A stretch of DNA of 64,000 bases, taken from the NCBI RefSeq assembly GCF_030272615.1, contig NC_081411.1:832180160-832244159 (forward strand). Reading direction: 5' to 3'. Shown piece by piece: positions 1-12,136 of the stretch; position 1 is the stretch's first letter; each line of letters opens with the position of its first letter. The notes beneath the pieces are model-generated. The model did not search any database. It saw only the letters and a program-made list of their open reading frames with translations, and had not been told where the DNA came from. The stretch comes from Cryptomeria japonica. Lineage: Eukaryota > Streptophyta > Pinopsida > Cupressales > Cupressaceae. Position numbers and translations under genes: made by a program.

Positions 1-1927
1 TTGGGAATGGTTCCTTAAACATCTCATGTTCTTGATTGGATGAGTGTCCTTCAATTTCAATGTCGCCTCTATCAATAAGATCTTGTATGATGTTCTTTAG
101 TCAATGGCAATTCCCTGTCTTATGACCTTTGCTCTTATGAAATTCACAATACTCATAATCATTCCACCAATTTGGTTTAACCTTTGGCTCATATGGAGGA
201 AAATCTGGAATTATGATTACTTTGTTTGCCACTAGCTCCTTGAAAACTGACTCAAGTGGTTCTCCCAATGGGGTGTACTTCCTTCGTGATCTGGAAGTTG
301 TTTGAGTATTCACTTGATTGTTTGTAGAGCTTGATCTAGAAAAAATGATTTTAGGTCGCACTGTATTGGCATCCACAACACCATCATTGACTGTGTTCTT
401 GTTTTTATTCCAAAATCTTGGCTTATCTTTTCCTTTAAAGTCATCTTTGTTTTCCTTGAATATCTTAATGACTCCTTGTTCAATTAGGACCTTCTTTGTT
501 GCTAAGCCTTTTTCAATGACGTCCTTGAAGGAAGCTTTTCTTAGGTCATAACCAATGTCTTTGTTAACATTCTAGGTGAACATCTCTACCATTTGTTTTT
601 GTGGAATTTCACAAGAGCATTTGCTGGCTAGATTCCTCCATCTTTGTAAAAATGATGAAAAATATTCTCCATCATTTTTCTTGGTGTTGCACAAAGTGGT
701 GACTGATATGTCTGTCTTTATGTTGTATGAGAAATGTTGGATAATTGCCTCTGCTAAGTCACCCCATGACTTAATTCTAGGTGGAAGTTGGGAGAACCAT
801 TCCATAGCTTGATCGCCTAAGCTCTGTGGGAATAATTTCATCAAATGTGTCTCTTCTGCTGCTACCTCAATGCAAGCTGTGAAAAACTGTCTTATGTGTG
901 CCTTAGGATACCCTTTTCCTCTATACTTATCAAAATTAGGTGTCACAAACTATGTAGGAAATGGAGGCATTGGAATGCTCTTGTCAAATGGATAAGGACA
1001 TATGTCTCTCATTGTGTATGTTGGCTTCGATGTATTTATGTCCTCCATTTTCTTTTGTAAGTCCCTGATTTGTTGCTCTAAATTGCTCTTAGATGGAGAC
1101 CGACTTCTTGGACCATACCCCACGCCTAAGGCACCAATTGGAGGAGGAGCATGTTGCATATATGGATGATATTGATCATACACATGTTCATATGGAGGAG
1201 GTCTATAATGATGTTGTTTATATGGACCACTTGGTATAGAGTCATGTTGAGGAATAACATATCTACTTTGTCCATGTATACCATACTCTACAAGCATGTC
1301 ATGAGTTTGTTCTAATGTGTTGCCCCCAAATTTGACGTGGGGTTTCCTTGTGTCCAAATTTTGAGCATGCCTTTGGATATCCAATTGCTTTGGTGGTTGA
1401 TCCTTAGCATTGGTATGCGATTGAGTATGTTTTTCTGCATAAGACTTCCATAATGGTCTGCGAAGGTGAGTATCATATGCTTGACCATGTGTGTAAGGGA
1501 CCTCTGGTTTTTGAAACAAAGATGATGGTGATTCAGGCACCATATGTGGTCCTCTATTGCCTCCACTATTAGGCCTCCTTTGATCCATGTTGGAGTGAGT
1601 TTGTTGCAAAGGTCGATTTTCCATTATTTGAGACATGTCAAAATCATGAGGGATCTTGGTTCCACTTTGTGCCATCACTTGTAAGAAGTATTGTCTATCT
1701 CTCCTCATTATTTCCTCAACCGATTGATTGAAATGGGGATTCGTAATGGTGTCTTCTACTTCTGCTAAATGTATGGAGAAGTTGTCCATATTGTCATTGT
1801 GTGTATCATTGTTGTTTGTAGTGTCCATGTTCTCAATATTTGGAACGTTTCTATAGGCATCCATGTCAGGTAATGTAGTATGATCAGAATTGAAAAAGAT
1901 ATCATTGTCATACTCACAAGAACTCAT
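1..1927 (-). pseudogene. gag: Ty3/gypsy gag polyprotein, interrupted by three stops
   Basis: One minus-strand frame stays open from the ATG at 1927 to the window start apart from stops at 950, 572 and 101. No frameshift is visible. The first ~325 residues are a Pro/His/Gln-rich extension. After the stop at 950 comes a retrotransposon gag domain with the motif AMEWFSQLPP and a downstream FLQRWRNLA segment, which matches the plant Ty3 gag family. Near residue 600 a knuckle-like CEFHKSKGHKTGNC occurs, followed past the stop at 101 by LKNIIQDLIDRGDI, the usual continuation in plant Ty3 elements. In life it would form the virus-like particle and bind element RNA. The stops look like single-base changes in an otherwise conserved frame. 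Confidence 0.9.
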
Positions 1928-2469
1928 GTTTGCAGACTCTTAAGCCTCTTTAGTTTCTCTACTAGATTTTTGGGAACGGGTTTCAACCATGAACTAGGTA
2001 TTGACCGAGATGTTTGAGACTAGATGAAAATGGAAAGAGTATGGAAGACTAAGAGTTTCTATGGAATGTAAATGAATCTGAGGTGTACTTGCAATGTCCA
2101 AAGTGTAAGACCAAGTATGTATGTAGTAGAGTAGGTGTGACTTCCAAAGAGATGATAGTTTCTCTTGATGAGGTAAGTTGACCTTGACTCTAAGTAAGAC
2201 CAAATGAGACCCAAAGGTGATAGACCTTGATTAGGGACCACTTAGCAAATTGTTGTTGTATGTAATGTGTTGACAAAGTATGATGAGGACAAGCAAGTGA
2301 CCTTTTGACTCAAGTTTAGACAAATGTGAATGTAATGTAAGGTGTAAAGCAATGATGGACTTTGTGAGACCCAAAGACAGGTTGAATCTAGATGAAAATT
2401 TGAAGAGATAGCCTAGGAAGCTCAATAAGTCTGAAACTGACTGTTCTTGTTTGTTGAATTATGAAAATT

Positions 2470-2695
2470 TTCAATCCTGAACACAGACGTGCCTGTATAC
2501 TTCACAGACGCGCTTAAAAGACACAAACGCACTTAAATTACACATACGTGGTTCTGTCAGACACAAACGCGTTTCTGAGATGTTGTAAATGTTGCTCAAA
2601 AGACACAGACGTGTTTCTACCCTTCACAGACACGTTTAGACAACACAAACGCTATTCTGTCTGACACAGACGCGTTTTTGCAAACTTTGTGTAAT
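2470..2695 (-). repeat. Cluster of CGCGTCTGTGT-like motifs, gag-proximal
   Basis: About ten degenerate copies of the plus-strand motif ACACAGACGCG (also ACACAAACGC and CACAGACGTG) occur here at roughly 20-bp spacing. Copies differ at one or two positions, and the sequence between them is not conserved. Confidence 0.75.
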
Positions 2696-2995
2696 TTTTC
2701 CAATCTGCGAAGTTGTTTTGTTGTGACCAAATTTGAATGTTTGACTATTTTTTTTCATGACAAGAGGACATAGTGTTGATGAGGACTCAATGTTTGCAAG
2801 TGTTTAGACTCAAAGACTCCAATAAAAGTGTGTTGTTTGATGTAAAATTGTTTTGCATACACTTGAAGACACAAAAGACACAATGTTTTGATGTTTGGTC
2901 TTGAATGTTTGATTGTTCAAAATAAGTCAAGCACAATTCTTATGGCTGGCCAAGACAATAGTTGTTGATCCCACATGGAGTTTCCCCTGAGGCTA

Positions 2996-3510
2996 CGCTA
3001 TTTAGAGCGGATACTTAGATGCTTGACCCCACTGGCTCCACCCTCGGCACTCACTTTTTGGGGCAGCCAAGCATCAATCCCCATGAAAACTCCTCGTGGT
3101 GAACTTTGTATCTCTACTAAGAACCGTATGTGTGTGGGCCACTACCAGAGGTCCAACCTCCTGCCCCAACAACTAGAAGGATTTTGGCTTCTAAAACAAA
3201 AAGGTGCTAGTAAGGGCATCCGCTCGTGTGGCCATACATGTGGCACTTTCAGCTTTGTAAATACAGAAGGCTCCCAGCTGGTAGGGGTTACGCCCTACAA
3301 ATGATGAAATAAATTTGATCAAATGGGTTTATGGGGAGACATAGTGTCGGTATGAACTAATCAGCACACGTTATCCATAGTTTTCACCATGGATACAGTT
3401 ATTTATAGTGGTTTGGAAGAAGATAACTTTTTTTTTGCTACCACTTGGGTCGTTCTCTCCTCACTAGTAGTCCTAATGACCACACGGGGAGACAGGCCCT
3501 CTAAAGATTA
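2996..3510 (-). other. Conserved leader block shared with element H
   Basis: Three sub-blocks (3012-3122, 3169-3217, 3403-3507) match, in the same order and spacing, 15824-15935, 15960-16005 and 16219-16338 in element H. Recognisable shared strings include GGGCAGCCAAGCATCA, CAACTAGAAGGATTTT and CAGGCCCTCTAAAG. An apparent ORF at 2975-3304 lies here but has no counterpart in H. The role is unknown; a packaging or dimerisation signal is one possibility. Confidence 0.75.
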
Positions 3511-3884
3511 AACAAAAAGAGCTTATTGCTCAAGACACAAAAGACAATGGTTCAATTTTAGTGCACCAATTGAAGTGTTTGCTAATCTATGAAAACAAGA
3601 CACACAATAAAGATAAAAAACCCTTGCCAAGGTCCTGCAACAAAGATCTATTAGTAGTTTGGATTGTTTCAAATAATCACCCCTTCCTGCAAGCACACAA
3701 GTTAGGTAAATTTTAGATCCAAAAGACTTTGTGAAAATAGTGGCCTTCAACAAAATGATTTTGCTTTCAAGACAAGCTGCACCAATTTTGTTAGCTAGAT
3801 CTGAAAATGTTAGCCCAAAATAAACCAGATCTGAAATCCGAATGATGAAAAACTGAATCAATGAAACCAAAAACGTAACAACCG

Positions 3885-4150
3885 AACACAAACGTAGTTC
3901 TCACAGACACAGACGCTGCTAGAATACACAAACGCGCCTAGATCCGACACAGATGCGACCCCCGAACTCAGACGCGTTTTCCTAACGCAGATGCGCTTGA
4001 AGACTTCACAGACGCGAGTATGGAATACAAACGTGCTTCCTCGAAATCTGCCAAAAAAAAAAAAAATATTGCCAAAGACGTAGACGCGGTTCCAGATGTC
4101 ACATACGCGATAGAAAATCAAAAACGCGATCCGAAAGTGCGCAGACGCGA
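3885..4150 (-). repeat. Cluster of CGCGTCTGTGT-like motifs, PBS-proximal
   Basis: A second cluster of about a dozen copies (CACAGACGCG, CACAAACGCG, CACAGATGCG and similar) ends ~90 bp from the primer binding site. It occupies the same relative position as the 16755-16875 cluster in element H. Confidence 0.75.
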
Positions 4151-4239
4151 AATATCAAAATGTTGTTGGAAATTTCAGATCTACAACTTCAAAACACAAA
4201 ATCTGCAACAAAAGATGTTAAATGCAAAAGGGACAAGAG

Positions 4240-4256
4240 TCCCACTGGGCGTGCCA
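4240..4256 (-). promoter_or_regulatory. Primer binding site of element 1
   Basis: On the minus strand TGGCACGCCCAGTGGGA starts three bases after the LTR end. A TGG start adjoining the 5' LTR fits the complement of a tRNA 3' CCA end. This PBS type recurs in plant Ty3 elements; I do not assign the tRNA. Confidence 0.75.
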
Positions 4257-4259
4257 AAA

Positions 4260-4911
4260 TGTATACGGTGAAAATGGATAACAACAATGATGAAAGACTA
4301 AATGAATTCAACCACAAAACGCTAGCCTAACAACAACAAAGATCCACCATAACATATGAAGATTACCTAAGACAATGCAAATCAAATGAAATCACAAAGA
4401 TTATACCATCATATGTCCAATAGGGTTTTGATCTCCATTCTTCCTATCTCCATTGATCTTGCTTGATATATTTGCTCTCAGATTTTATATGTGCACAAGA
4501 GCTCAACAAAGAACGGAAATGTGGTTGCAAGTAGGATCGCATGTAAAAGTGCAAAGGTGTAATATAGTCGAGTAATCAAGTAGTTAGTCAGTTAGGGTTG
4601 ATAATGAAGAAAGCATCTCCTTATATAGAAGACACTATATGAAATGGAGGGATAAGATTGAGAGGTGTAAAAGATAAATGGTCGACTATAATTAAAGGGT
4701 AGGTAAATAAATAAATGTATTTATTTAATTTAGGAAAAAGGATAATTTAAATAAATAAATGTATTTATTTAAATGAGAAATAAGGCTAGAAGAGGATAAA
4801 TGAATTAATTAAATAAATAAAGATTTATTTAACTAATAGAAGAATTAGGCTAAAGTAATTAAATAAATAAAATATTTATTTAATTAGACATGACAATTTT
4901 AGGTGTCTACA
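4260..4911 (-). repeat. 5' LTR of element 1 (652 bp)
   Basis: The plus strand begins TGTATACGG and ends GGTGTCTACA, giving TG...CA ends. The PBS abuts its left side. Near the U3 end, 4703-4885 holds four AT-rich perfect or near-perfect inverted repeats. The partner LTR is outside the window. Confidence 0.8.
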
Positions 4912-6460
4912 GCTGGAATGATGTGTCGTCATTGATGCCAACATATTCTCTTGTATATTCCGGTGTTGCAGTCAAATTAAAAGAGTTGATTTGGTTAGTT
5001 GAGTTGATGCGGATTACTAGGCTTTGAGATAATTATCTCTAGTTGATTCAATAGATGTTTCAATGATCCACATGATGATTTGATTGGTTTATGAGGTCTG
5101 GTATTGAGGAAATTATTCAGTTGTTCGTGTTATTGGGTATTCTGGTTTGTGCTCCGCGTTTCTCTAGAATTGCTATATCTTTAGTTGTATATGTGTGGGA
5201 TGTATAATGGATGTTGATGTGTATCTTCAATTTGATTGGTTCATGATTTGGAAATCACAAGTGAATTTTTCAGGTTGACAGTCAGTTATGTTGGTGTTCT
5301 TGAGCTCCGATAGAGAGATGATAATGATTCTAGTAATCTGAGTTGTTGCAGTTGTTGTGGTGCAATTCACATTGCTTGTGAATGTTTTTAGATCATGTTC
5401 TATGCGTATTGGTGGTCTGTATTGATTATTGTGCACATTATTGAAGATTTTCCTTGTCCCGTGATGTTCTTCATGTTATGCGACATTCATGACGTGGTAG
5501 CGTGTTGCGGATGATCGAGGCATAATTCTTGGAGGTATTTCATATTTGTGGTGGTTTATAAGTTATTCATGGAGTTAGAAAGTTCTTAAATTTCTTGAAC
5601 GCCCAATTTTTCCCATCTTGCGTTGGTCGCTCTATCGTGGGTTGTAGAAAGCTCGCAAGTCTCGACATAGGTTCACATTTTCCCTGATCGAGCAACTTGT
5701 CAAATCTTTCCTAGACTTTAAGGAGCCGCCTTCATGTTAGGTTTTATATGGACTAATGTTGTTTGCCTTTTCAAAAACAAGTCAAATTAAGGGATCATTT
5801 AAAAAGGCAAAGTAAATGCGGCATTTAAGACATGTCATATCATTAAAGTACACGAATTGGGTGGCAGATGATTTTTGAACTGGTCTCCACTTTTCAGAAT
5901 TCTCTAAGTGTATCATCTAGCTCATGCTCATGTAGGGTATAATACAAAATTAGTGAGAAGGCGTGTGGGACACAGTGACAGAGCAGTTGAATTTTGAAAC
6001 CTTTCTCTAAGAGCTAGAAGTAGGAGAGAGAAGTCTATTGCAAGAGAAAATTGTTCAGTGTGGTTTGGCCTCTGCAGCTGGTTTTCCATTTGTTGTTTCA
6101 TGCACAGATTTTATTGTTGCCTGATCTAAGAGATACAACCTCGAGACTTAGGAAATTCCTGCGGAAGGTGGTAAAGTAGTCGTACAAATTAACCCTGAAA
6201 GCGTTTATCATGCTTTGTGCCTCCTCGAAAAAGAAGTTGTTAAGAATATGTCTATTTCGGTTGGCGAGGAATATTTTTGCATGCATGGACACTTATGCAT
6301 GAATTATATAGCCATTAATTGGTTAAAGTCATAAAAGGGAGGCAAGTCTTAGTTGCCCACCAAGCTTAAAAGAATGGATTTCAAAGATGAAGTTGCAGAG
6401 ATAATAGTTCTTCTGCACCGTGTTGTGGGTAATAATTCCACTTAATTTTTTGAATTCTGG
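4912..6460. other. AT-rich sequence without a recognisable gene
   Basis: This is the flank of element 1 (TSD candidate GCTGG at 4912) and lies upstream of family-1 copy 1. Small ORFs here (for example 5227-5436 and 6098-6292, both minus) are short, unsupported and probably chance. The stretch could be an LTR or leader of the element that carried family 1, but I found no matching second copy in the window. Confidence 0.5.
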
Positions 6461-8668
6461 ATGTGTCATTTCATTCTTACTATTTGTGCTCCCAAAATTT
6501 TCATTGACTGGGCCTCCATTGTCAGTTTTCATTTGAATGAGCAATTGCGGAATTTCCACCAGTCCCTAGTCTTTCATATGTTCTCATATCTTGTTTACAT
6601 CCTAGCTAGTCAAGAGTCTACTTGGCCGGGTTTAGAGCTTCATCACCCTTCTCCTGCTTTCACACCTGTTTACCGAAAATTTCCTCAACTAACTTTGCAA
6701 AAGGGTATACATGATTTTTCTTGCATTAATGATGCTTTCTCAATGGGTCTAGTTAGAAAGTTGGAAGGAAACCCTAGCCTATGGTTTTCCCATGTCTTTA
6801 TTGACTTTGTGATGAAGTTTGGGAGCTTTTACACCCAATTCGACTGGTTCTCATACCTTAAAATTTGGGGTTTTGAGAAAGAGCCACTGAAATTGCCTCG
6901 TTTTCCCTCTAATTATATTATGTTTTTGGGAGCATGCTGGCAAATGTATGTAGTAAATGTGAAATACTTGAATATGGAAAAGAGGGGATACTCTTTTCCA
7001 TTGTCCACCAGTCTCTTTTGTTGTAAGTTTAATGGTGCTACCAAGGCTGTAGGAACACTTCTAGAGAAGTTTCATTTTTCATCCCTACCAACCAGAAGCA
7101 GCTTTGACAGTAAAGAGTATGTGAGACACCACATGTACAGAGCCAAAGGTTATATGCATTGCTCTGAGCTTAAAGATTTTTGGGAGGATTGTTTGGATGA
7201 TGTTGAATTATTCAAGAGGAGTTATATGAGGCTCTCCTTACAACATATTCACACCCTTGGGGTTTCTTTCAATGTTCTTGATGATGTTACTAAAGATGAG
7301 GTCATTATTGATCCTGAGTATCATGTTGTTGCTAATACAATCTCTTTGGAGGTTGATTGGTTTAGAGAAGAAGTTTCAGACTTGATGATTCATACTGCTC
7401 CAGTATTAAGGAGAACATCTGACTGGCTAAATGGAAAATGGAAACAACAGGTCAGCTCTTCTCAAGGTCAGAAGTCTTCATCTCGTAGAGAGCATGGAAT
7501 AATTTCCTCTTCTCTTGTTCAAACACCACCAGTCAAGTCTATGGATAGGCTACAAAGTAGAAGATCTCAATTAGGCAATGATGGAGAAAATCCAGAAGAG
7601 ATCGTTGCTAGGTTGAAGTCCACTTGTGAGCAGGATGACCGAGCTACACCACTAAAAGGAAAATATCCTCTCTCTAATTCTGAAGGTATTTATCAACAAA
7701 TAATTGAAGATCGGTCTTTCTATGCTTTACTTGAAATCCCCTCCTCTCTTGTACAAAGTACTCCCGACATTATCAATAGAGGATCAAAATCTGAAATAAC
7801 CTCTCCAGCTTGGCTGAAGACATAGGTTGAAAAGAAAAGAAATGTTTCCACTCCCGTCTCCATTGAAATCGACATAGTTGAATTGTTGCTACAAAGTTCC
7901 CGTAAGCCTAAGAAGGCTAAACGAATGTCTCATATTATCTCTGATTCTGCTTCTGGCCACCAAATTTTAGAAATTGTTGATCTTGTTGGGAGTATAGATG
8001 CAAGTCATGTAACCGATAAGGATTATAAGATTAGCCATGTGGATATGGGACTCTCCACCTTAGAAGGGGATGCCTACCATGCCGACTTATTAGTCCATGC
8101 ATTGATCAAGAGAGCACAGGAACATACAAAGAAGAATCTTGAGTTTCAATCTCAAGTGCAATCATTGAAGGATTTCATTTCATCCTTCATAAATCCTATT
8201 GCTGGAGAGTCTTCAAGTTCACAAGTGCAGGGGGTTGATTCAGACACTGTGAGGAAAGTCAAAGGTAACTTGGGGTTATGCCAAAGTTGTCATCGACTGG
8301 ATTGATAAAATGTATAGTGTTGGCGTTAGTTATATCACTAAGTTTAGAATTTTGTATGTAAATAATCTGAATAAAAGAAAGCAGTTGTTAACAGAGTTGC
8401 AACAGGTTAGGAGAGAACATGGTAGTGTTTTTGTACTCTTAAAGGAATTCACAGAGCTCATGTCATTGAGTCATGACATATTAACTACCGATAAAATAGT
8501 CAGACATACTAGAGAGGTTAATTCTATTTGGTGTGATGCATTAGATTGGAAGGAAAAAATCTATTATGACTATATTGATGACATTGACAATGCTCTGAGG
8601 CATTACTTAAGTGATTTGCTGAAATTAAAGGAGAATCTTTGTGCTCTGGATGTTGACCTTATGGACAT

Positions 8669-10025
8669 TATAGAATAGGAAATCGGAAATCATCACAAGC
8701 AAATATATATTAGTCATAGCTCAATCACAAAAGCACAAATGCAATGATCAATCCTAACACACTCAATAAAGACATGAAAACAAAACATTCAATATTAAAA
8801 GCTAAGCAAACCAAATGCAGATCTGAATGTCTCCTTCATGTGGCTCCATTGTCCTTCTTTCTTCTCCAAATAGCCTTTGTTTGTGGATCTCACCTTCAAG
8901 TGCATGAACCTAATGTGAAAGCAAGATTGACAATTAGCACAAGAGTACTCAAAGCGTGATTGATTTGACAAAGTGATTATTAGATCGATAATCTGATTAG
9001 TCTTGATTGAAGAAATTCATCCAATTTATAGATAAATTGGAGAAAAGACAAGATTAGCATGAAATTGATATTAGAGGCAATTGATTTCAAAATGGGAAAA
9101 TTGAGTGGAAAGAAGAAGGTTATGACACCTTCTATGTCATGAATTATGACATATTGCCAATGCAAAAGGTTAGAGGACTAGAAGCTTATGACATCTTGCT
9201 ATGCCAAAAGTATGACGCATGAGAAATTCATGCTTCCATCGAAGCACAAAAATAGGGAGAACTAGAGAAAATTAATTAGGTGGAAATTAAATTTGACAAA
9301 TTAGAAAAAAGGTGGAAATTAGGAATTAGGAAAATTAGGAAAATTAGGAAATTAGAAATGATGAAATTAGAAAATTGATGCAAATTAGGTAAATTAATTA
9401 ATAATTTCTCATTCATTAATTAATTTACAAAAATAGGAGGAATTAATTAGCCAATTAAATAAACATTTAATTGTGACAAGAAGACTTAGGATAAATAAAT
9501 AATTTATTAACCCTAGAGGGGGAAATGACAAACAGGATTAAATGAATAAATCATAAAACCCTAGAAGATGAATTAGAAATGCAAGAACGACAATTAGGTC
9601 TTGACAAAAGATAATTGATGTAGATTCGATTTGATCATGATTCTGAATGATTTGATTGATAAACAATTGAGATTGATTGACAAATTGACCAATATTGATA
9701 AAGAGACCAAATTGATATGCACCAATTGACATGATTGAAGAGGACAAGGATCGATGACAAATCGATCGCAAAATTGACGAGATTGACAAGGACGAGGATC
9801 AATGACAAATCGATCACAAAACGACAAGATTGATAAGAGGACAAAACCCTAATTCAAAAGTGAGAAGAATGAGGAATGCAGAAGAAGGACTCGATGCTCA
9901 CAAATGATAAAGACCAAGTACGCAACATAGAAGAAATGTTAATGCTACGCAAAAACTTAAAATAAGGCAATGCGCCAATGTTAAAGTATGACTCCGCAAG
10001 CGTTGACCATTTTTAGGTGTCTACA
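8669..10025 (-). repeat. 3' LTR of element H (1357 bp)
   Basis: Pairs with 16985-18340 nearly base for base. The plus-strand left terminus is TATAGAATAGG, where the partner has TGTAGAATAGG, so the terminal TG has mutated to TA here. It ends GGTGTCTACA. ORF-like stretches inside (8744-8959, 9538-9844) recur in the partner only because the LTR is duplicated. Confidence 0.93.
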
Positions 10026-10043
10026 TTTTGCCCCTCTTTGAGA
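10026..10043 (-). promoter_or_regulatory. Polypurine tract of element H
   Basis: The minus strand reads CTCAAAGAGGGGCAAAA immediately before the 3' LTR start TGTAGACACC. This is the expected position and composition for plus-strand DNA priming. Confidence 0.8.
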
Positions 10044-12136
10044 CAATGTGATTTTAAGCATTGTTTCAAAGAACAATAATGAAAATGCCCCAGACAATGA
10101 TAATGACATATGCATGCCCCCTCGAGGAATTGGCCGGAAAAATTCAGAAAAGAGGCCAATTGATCGATAAGAATGACAGAAAATGATAGGTTTGAACGGA
10201 CTGCCAAGACTGACGGAAGAAATGTTACTAAGAACAAATTAGACAGAGGATAGTTAGAGATGAAGAAAAACTTGCTTTCAGTAATGCACTTTGTAGGTGA
10301 GAACCTTTATTTAATGTAGCAAAGCGGATGCAGAGCATCATGGCATTGAAGGCCAGAGCTGAAATGCAACCCTTTTTGCAAAAGACAGACACATCACAGA
10401 CAAACAACAATCACAAAAAAGGAAGGACCATGAACCATCCCGGTCACTCTAAATCACTCAGTGACATCATCGAGCAACATAGGAACATGATCGAAGCCAA
10501 GATAAATTAGTAAAAAGATAAGATGCAAAAATTCCAACAAATCAAACAAACGTCTTGATCTTCATTGTCAAAAGTTGAAAGTGTTGATAGGACGATCATG
10601 CTGTCTGGTTTCAGGACATGCGGTACCCCGTCTAAGACAGGACACGGTCTGGTTTCGAGTATACCACACCCTGTATAAGACCCATGATAGTAGTGACAAG
10701 GACAAATGATATTGATGTTGAGTGATTGACATGACAATTTTGATCAGTTTGAATGCCTGGTTTGATTGAAAAGTTCATCTGTTAATGTGTGATTTCATTA
10801 AAGCACAATGTTTGATTGATTGTCGTTGGATGTATGCTCAGCGATCTGTTTATGCATAAAGGGATCATTTTATGTTTTGCTTTTTGAGATTTTACAATTT
10901 TTTTGTTTGTTGTTTTCAGGACTTTATTTGACTTTTTTGGTTTTTTTCAGGACATTTTTCAATTTTTTTGGATTATTTCAGGACATTTTTCAATTTTTTT
11001 TTATGATTTTTTCAGGACATTTTTCAATTTTTATGATTTTTTTCAGGACATTATGTGATTTTTATTTTTTTTCAGAACATTATTTGATTTTTTATGATTT
11101 TTTTTTTTGCCCCCAGTGTCTAGCAAGGCAAGGAATATGACAGGTAAATAAATAGGCTTGCTGAAATGATGGTGGATAGAGGGAAGACAAAGGCCTTTTA
11201 TTATGGAGATAATACGGATGCAATTTTCAAGGGCTATTGCGTGATGGGACAAGAGACTGGATATGACAATGTAAAGCAGTGACATGGCATGAGAGACATG
11301 TCAAGAGGTTTTGAAAAACATGTTTTGCATTTCACATCCTTATGTCAGATCAAGATCAAGGGACAGAAAAAGAGTGTATGGATAGTGATAAGATATGGAT
11401 AGGATAAGCAAGACCAAGAATGGATAAGGGACAGGGACTGAAAGTCGGGGTAGGCTAAGGGATAGTGGCAGAAAGTTGCAATAAGACAGGTAATATGGAT
11501 GAAAGGTTATAATAAGCAAATGGATAAATGACCAAAAGCTATGATGGACTAAAAGCTGCAAACAAGATGCGTGATGCTCATGAAGATCCTCAGCCTTGTC
11601 AAGATCAAAGGTGGAAAGGGAAACTGGACAATAGGATATGAAGGGTAATGATAGGGGTTCGATATGATAATGAAGGGCAATAGGATATGAAGGAGGAAAC
11701 CTGCCCCCAAGTGTGGTGTGCAAGAAGTTCATAAATTACGCATGACGCCTGTTTGCCAGGTTTTCATCATGGTACTTGCCCAAGGTGCCTGTTTGCTAGG
11801 TTTTCACCAGTGGACGGATTATTTTTGCTTTACTTTTTTTTTTTTTTCAATTTTTCACTCTTTTTGATTTTTATTTTTTTTTTGTATTTTGACTTTTTCA
11901 ATGGACACATGATAGGGGATGGAAGAAGGACTCAAGCATCTTTTTTTTGTTTTGTTTTGGATAGTAGCCTTAAAAAAAAATGGACCATGACCTTTAAAAG
12001 TATGCTCAAAGACGTTGGTAGGATAAGGACATGGAAAATAAGATGAAACTAAGGCAAGGGTTTATGTAAAGGATTGGATCAAAGGAATCGAAGGATGGAA
12101 AATATGCATTGGATAATGGATAGGGTATTGGAAGAA
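10044..12136 (-). other. Non-coding 3' interior of element H
   Basis: No pol-like coding sequence is visible where pol would be expected. The stretch includes a T-rich tandem repeat (10905-11105), a purine-rich plus-strand segment (11340-11700) and two copies of a GCCTGTTTGCYAGGTTTTCA phrase at 11745-11810. Small ORFs in both strands are low-complexity and unsupported. Confidence 0.65.
10905..11105. repeat. Imperfect T-rich tandem repeat
   Basis: About six units of TTTCAGGACATTTTTCAATT with 30-37-bp spacing, degrading toward the right end. On the coding (minus) strand of element H it is A-rich. Confidence 0.75.

Larger units (their letters stand above)
1928..4239 (-). other. Untranslated leader of element 1
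   Basis: This 2.3-kb stretch between the primer binding site and gag has no credible ORF. It contains two clusters of a short GCGTCTGTGT-type motif (2470-2695 and 3885-4150) and a conserved block (2996-3510) also found in element H. The remaining parts (1928-2469, 2696-2995, 3511-3884) are AT-rich and show nothing I recognise. Confidence 0.7.
1..4911 (-). mobile_element. Ty3/gypsy LTR retrotransposon, 5' part (element 1)
   Basis: The element reads on the minus strand, with its 5' LTR at 4260-4911, a primer binding site just inside it, a 2.3-kb leader and a gag frame that runs off the window start. The LTR begins on the minus strand with TGTAGACACC and ends with CA, and GCTGG follows at 4912. 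Pol and the 3' LTR would lie to the left of position 1, so autonomy cannot be judged. The gag carries several in-frame stops, so this copy is dead. The gag type and the long N-terminal extension suggest a Tat/Athila-like lineage; that placement is inference. Confidence 0.85.

Noticed and set aside
2975-3304. 109-codon ORF in the leader of element 1
   Set aside because: It overlaps a block conserved with element H at the DNA level, but the frame is not open in H.
6461-7825. Annotating 6461-7825 as an intact single-copy host gene
   Set aside because: The frame continues past the stop, is split by a retrotransposon and has a diverged homologue in the same window, so it is repeat-borne and broken.
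8744-9844. ORFs repeated at 17060-18160
   Set aside because: Both sets lie in the two LTRs of element H; duplication reflects the LTR pair, not a gene family.
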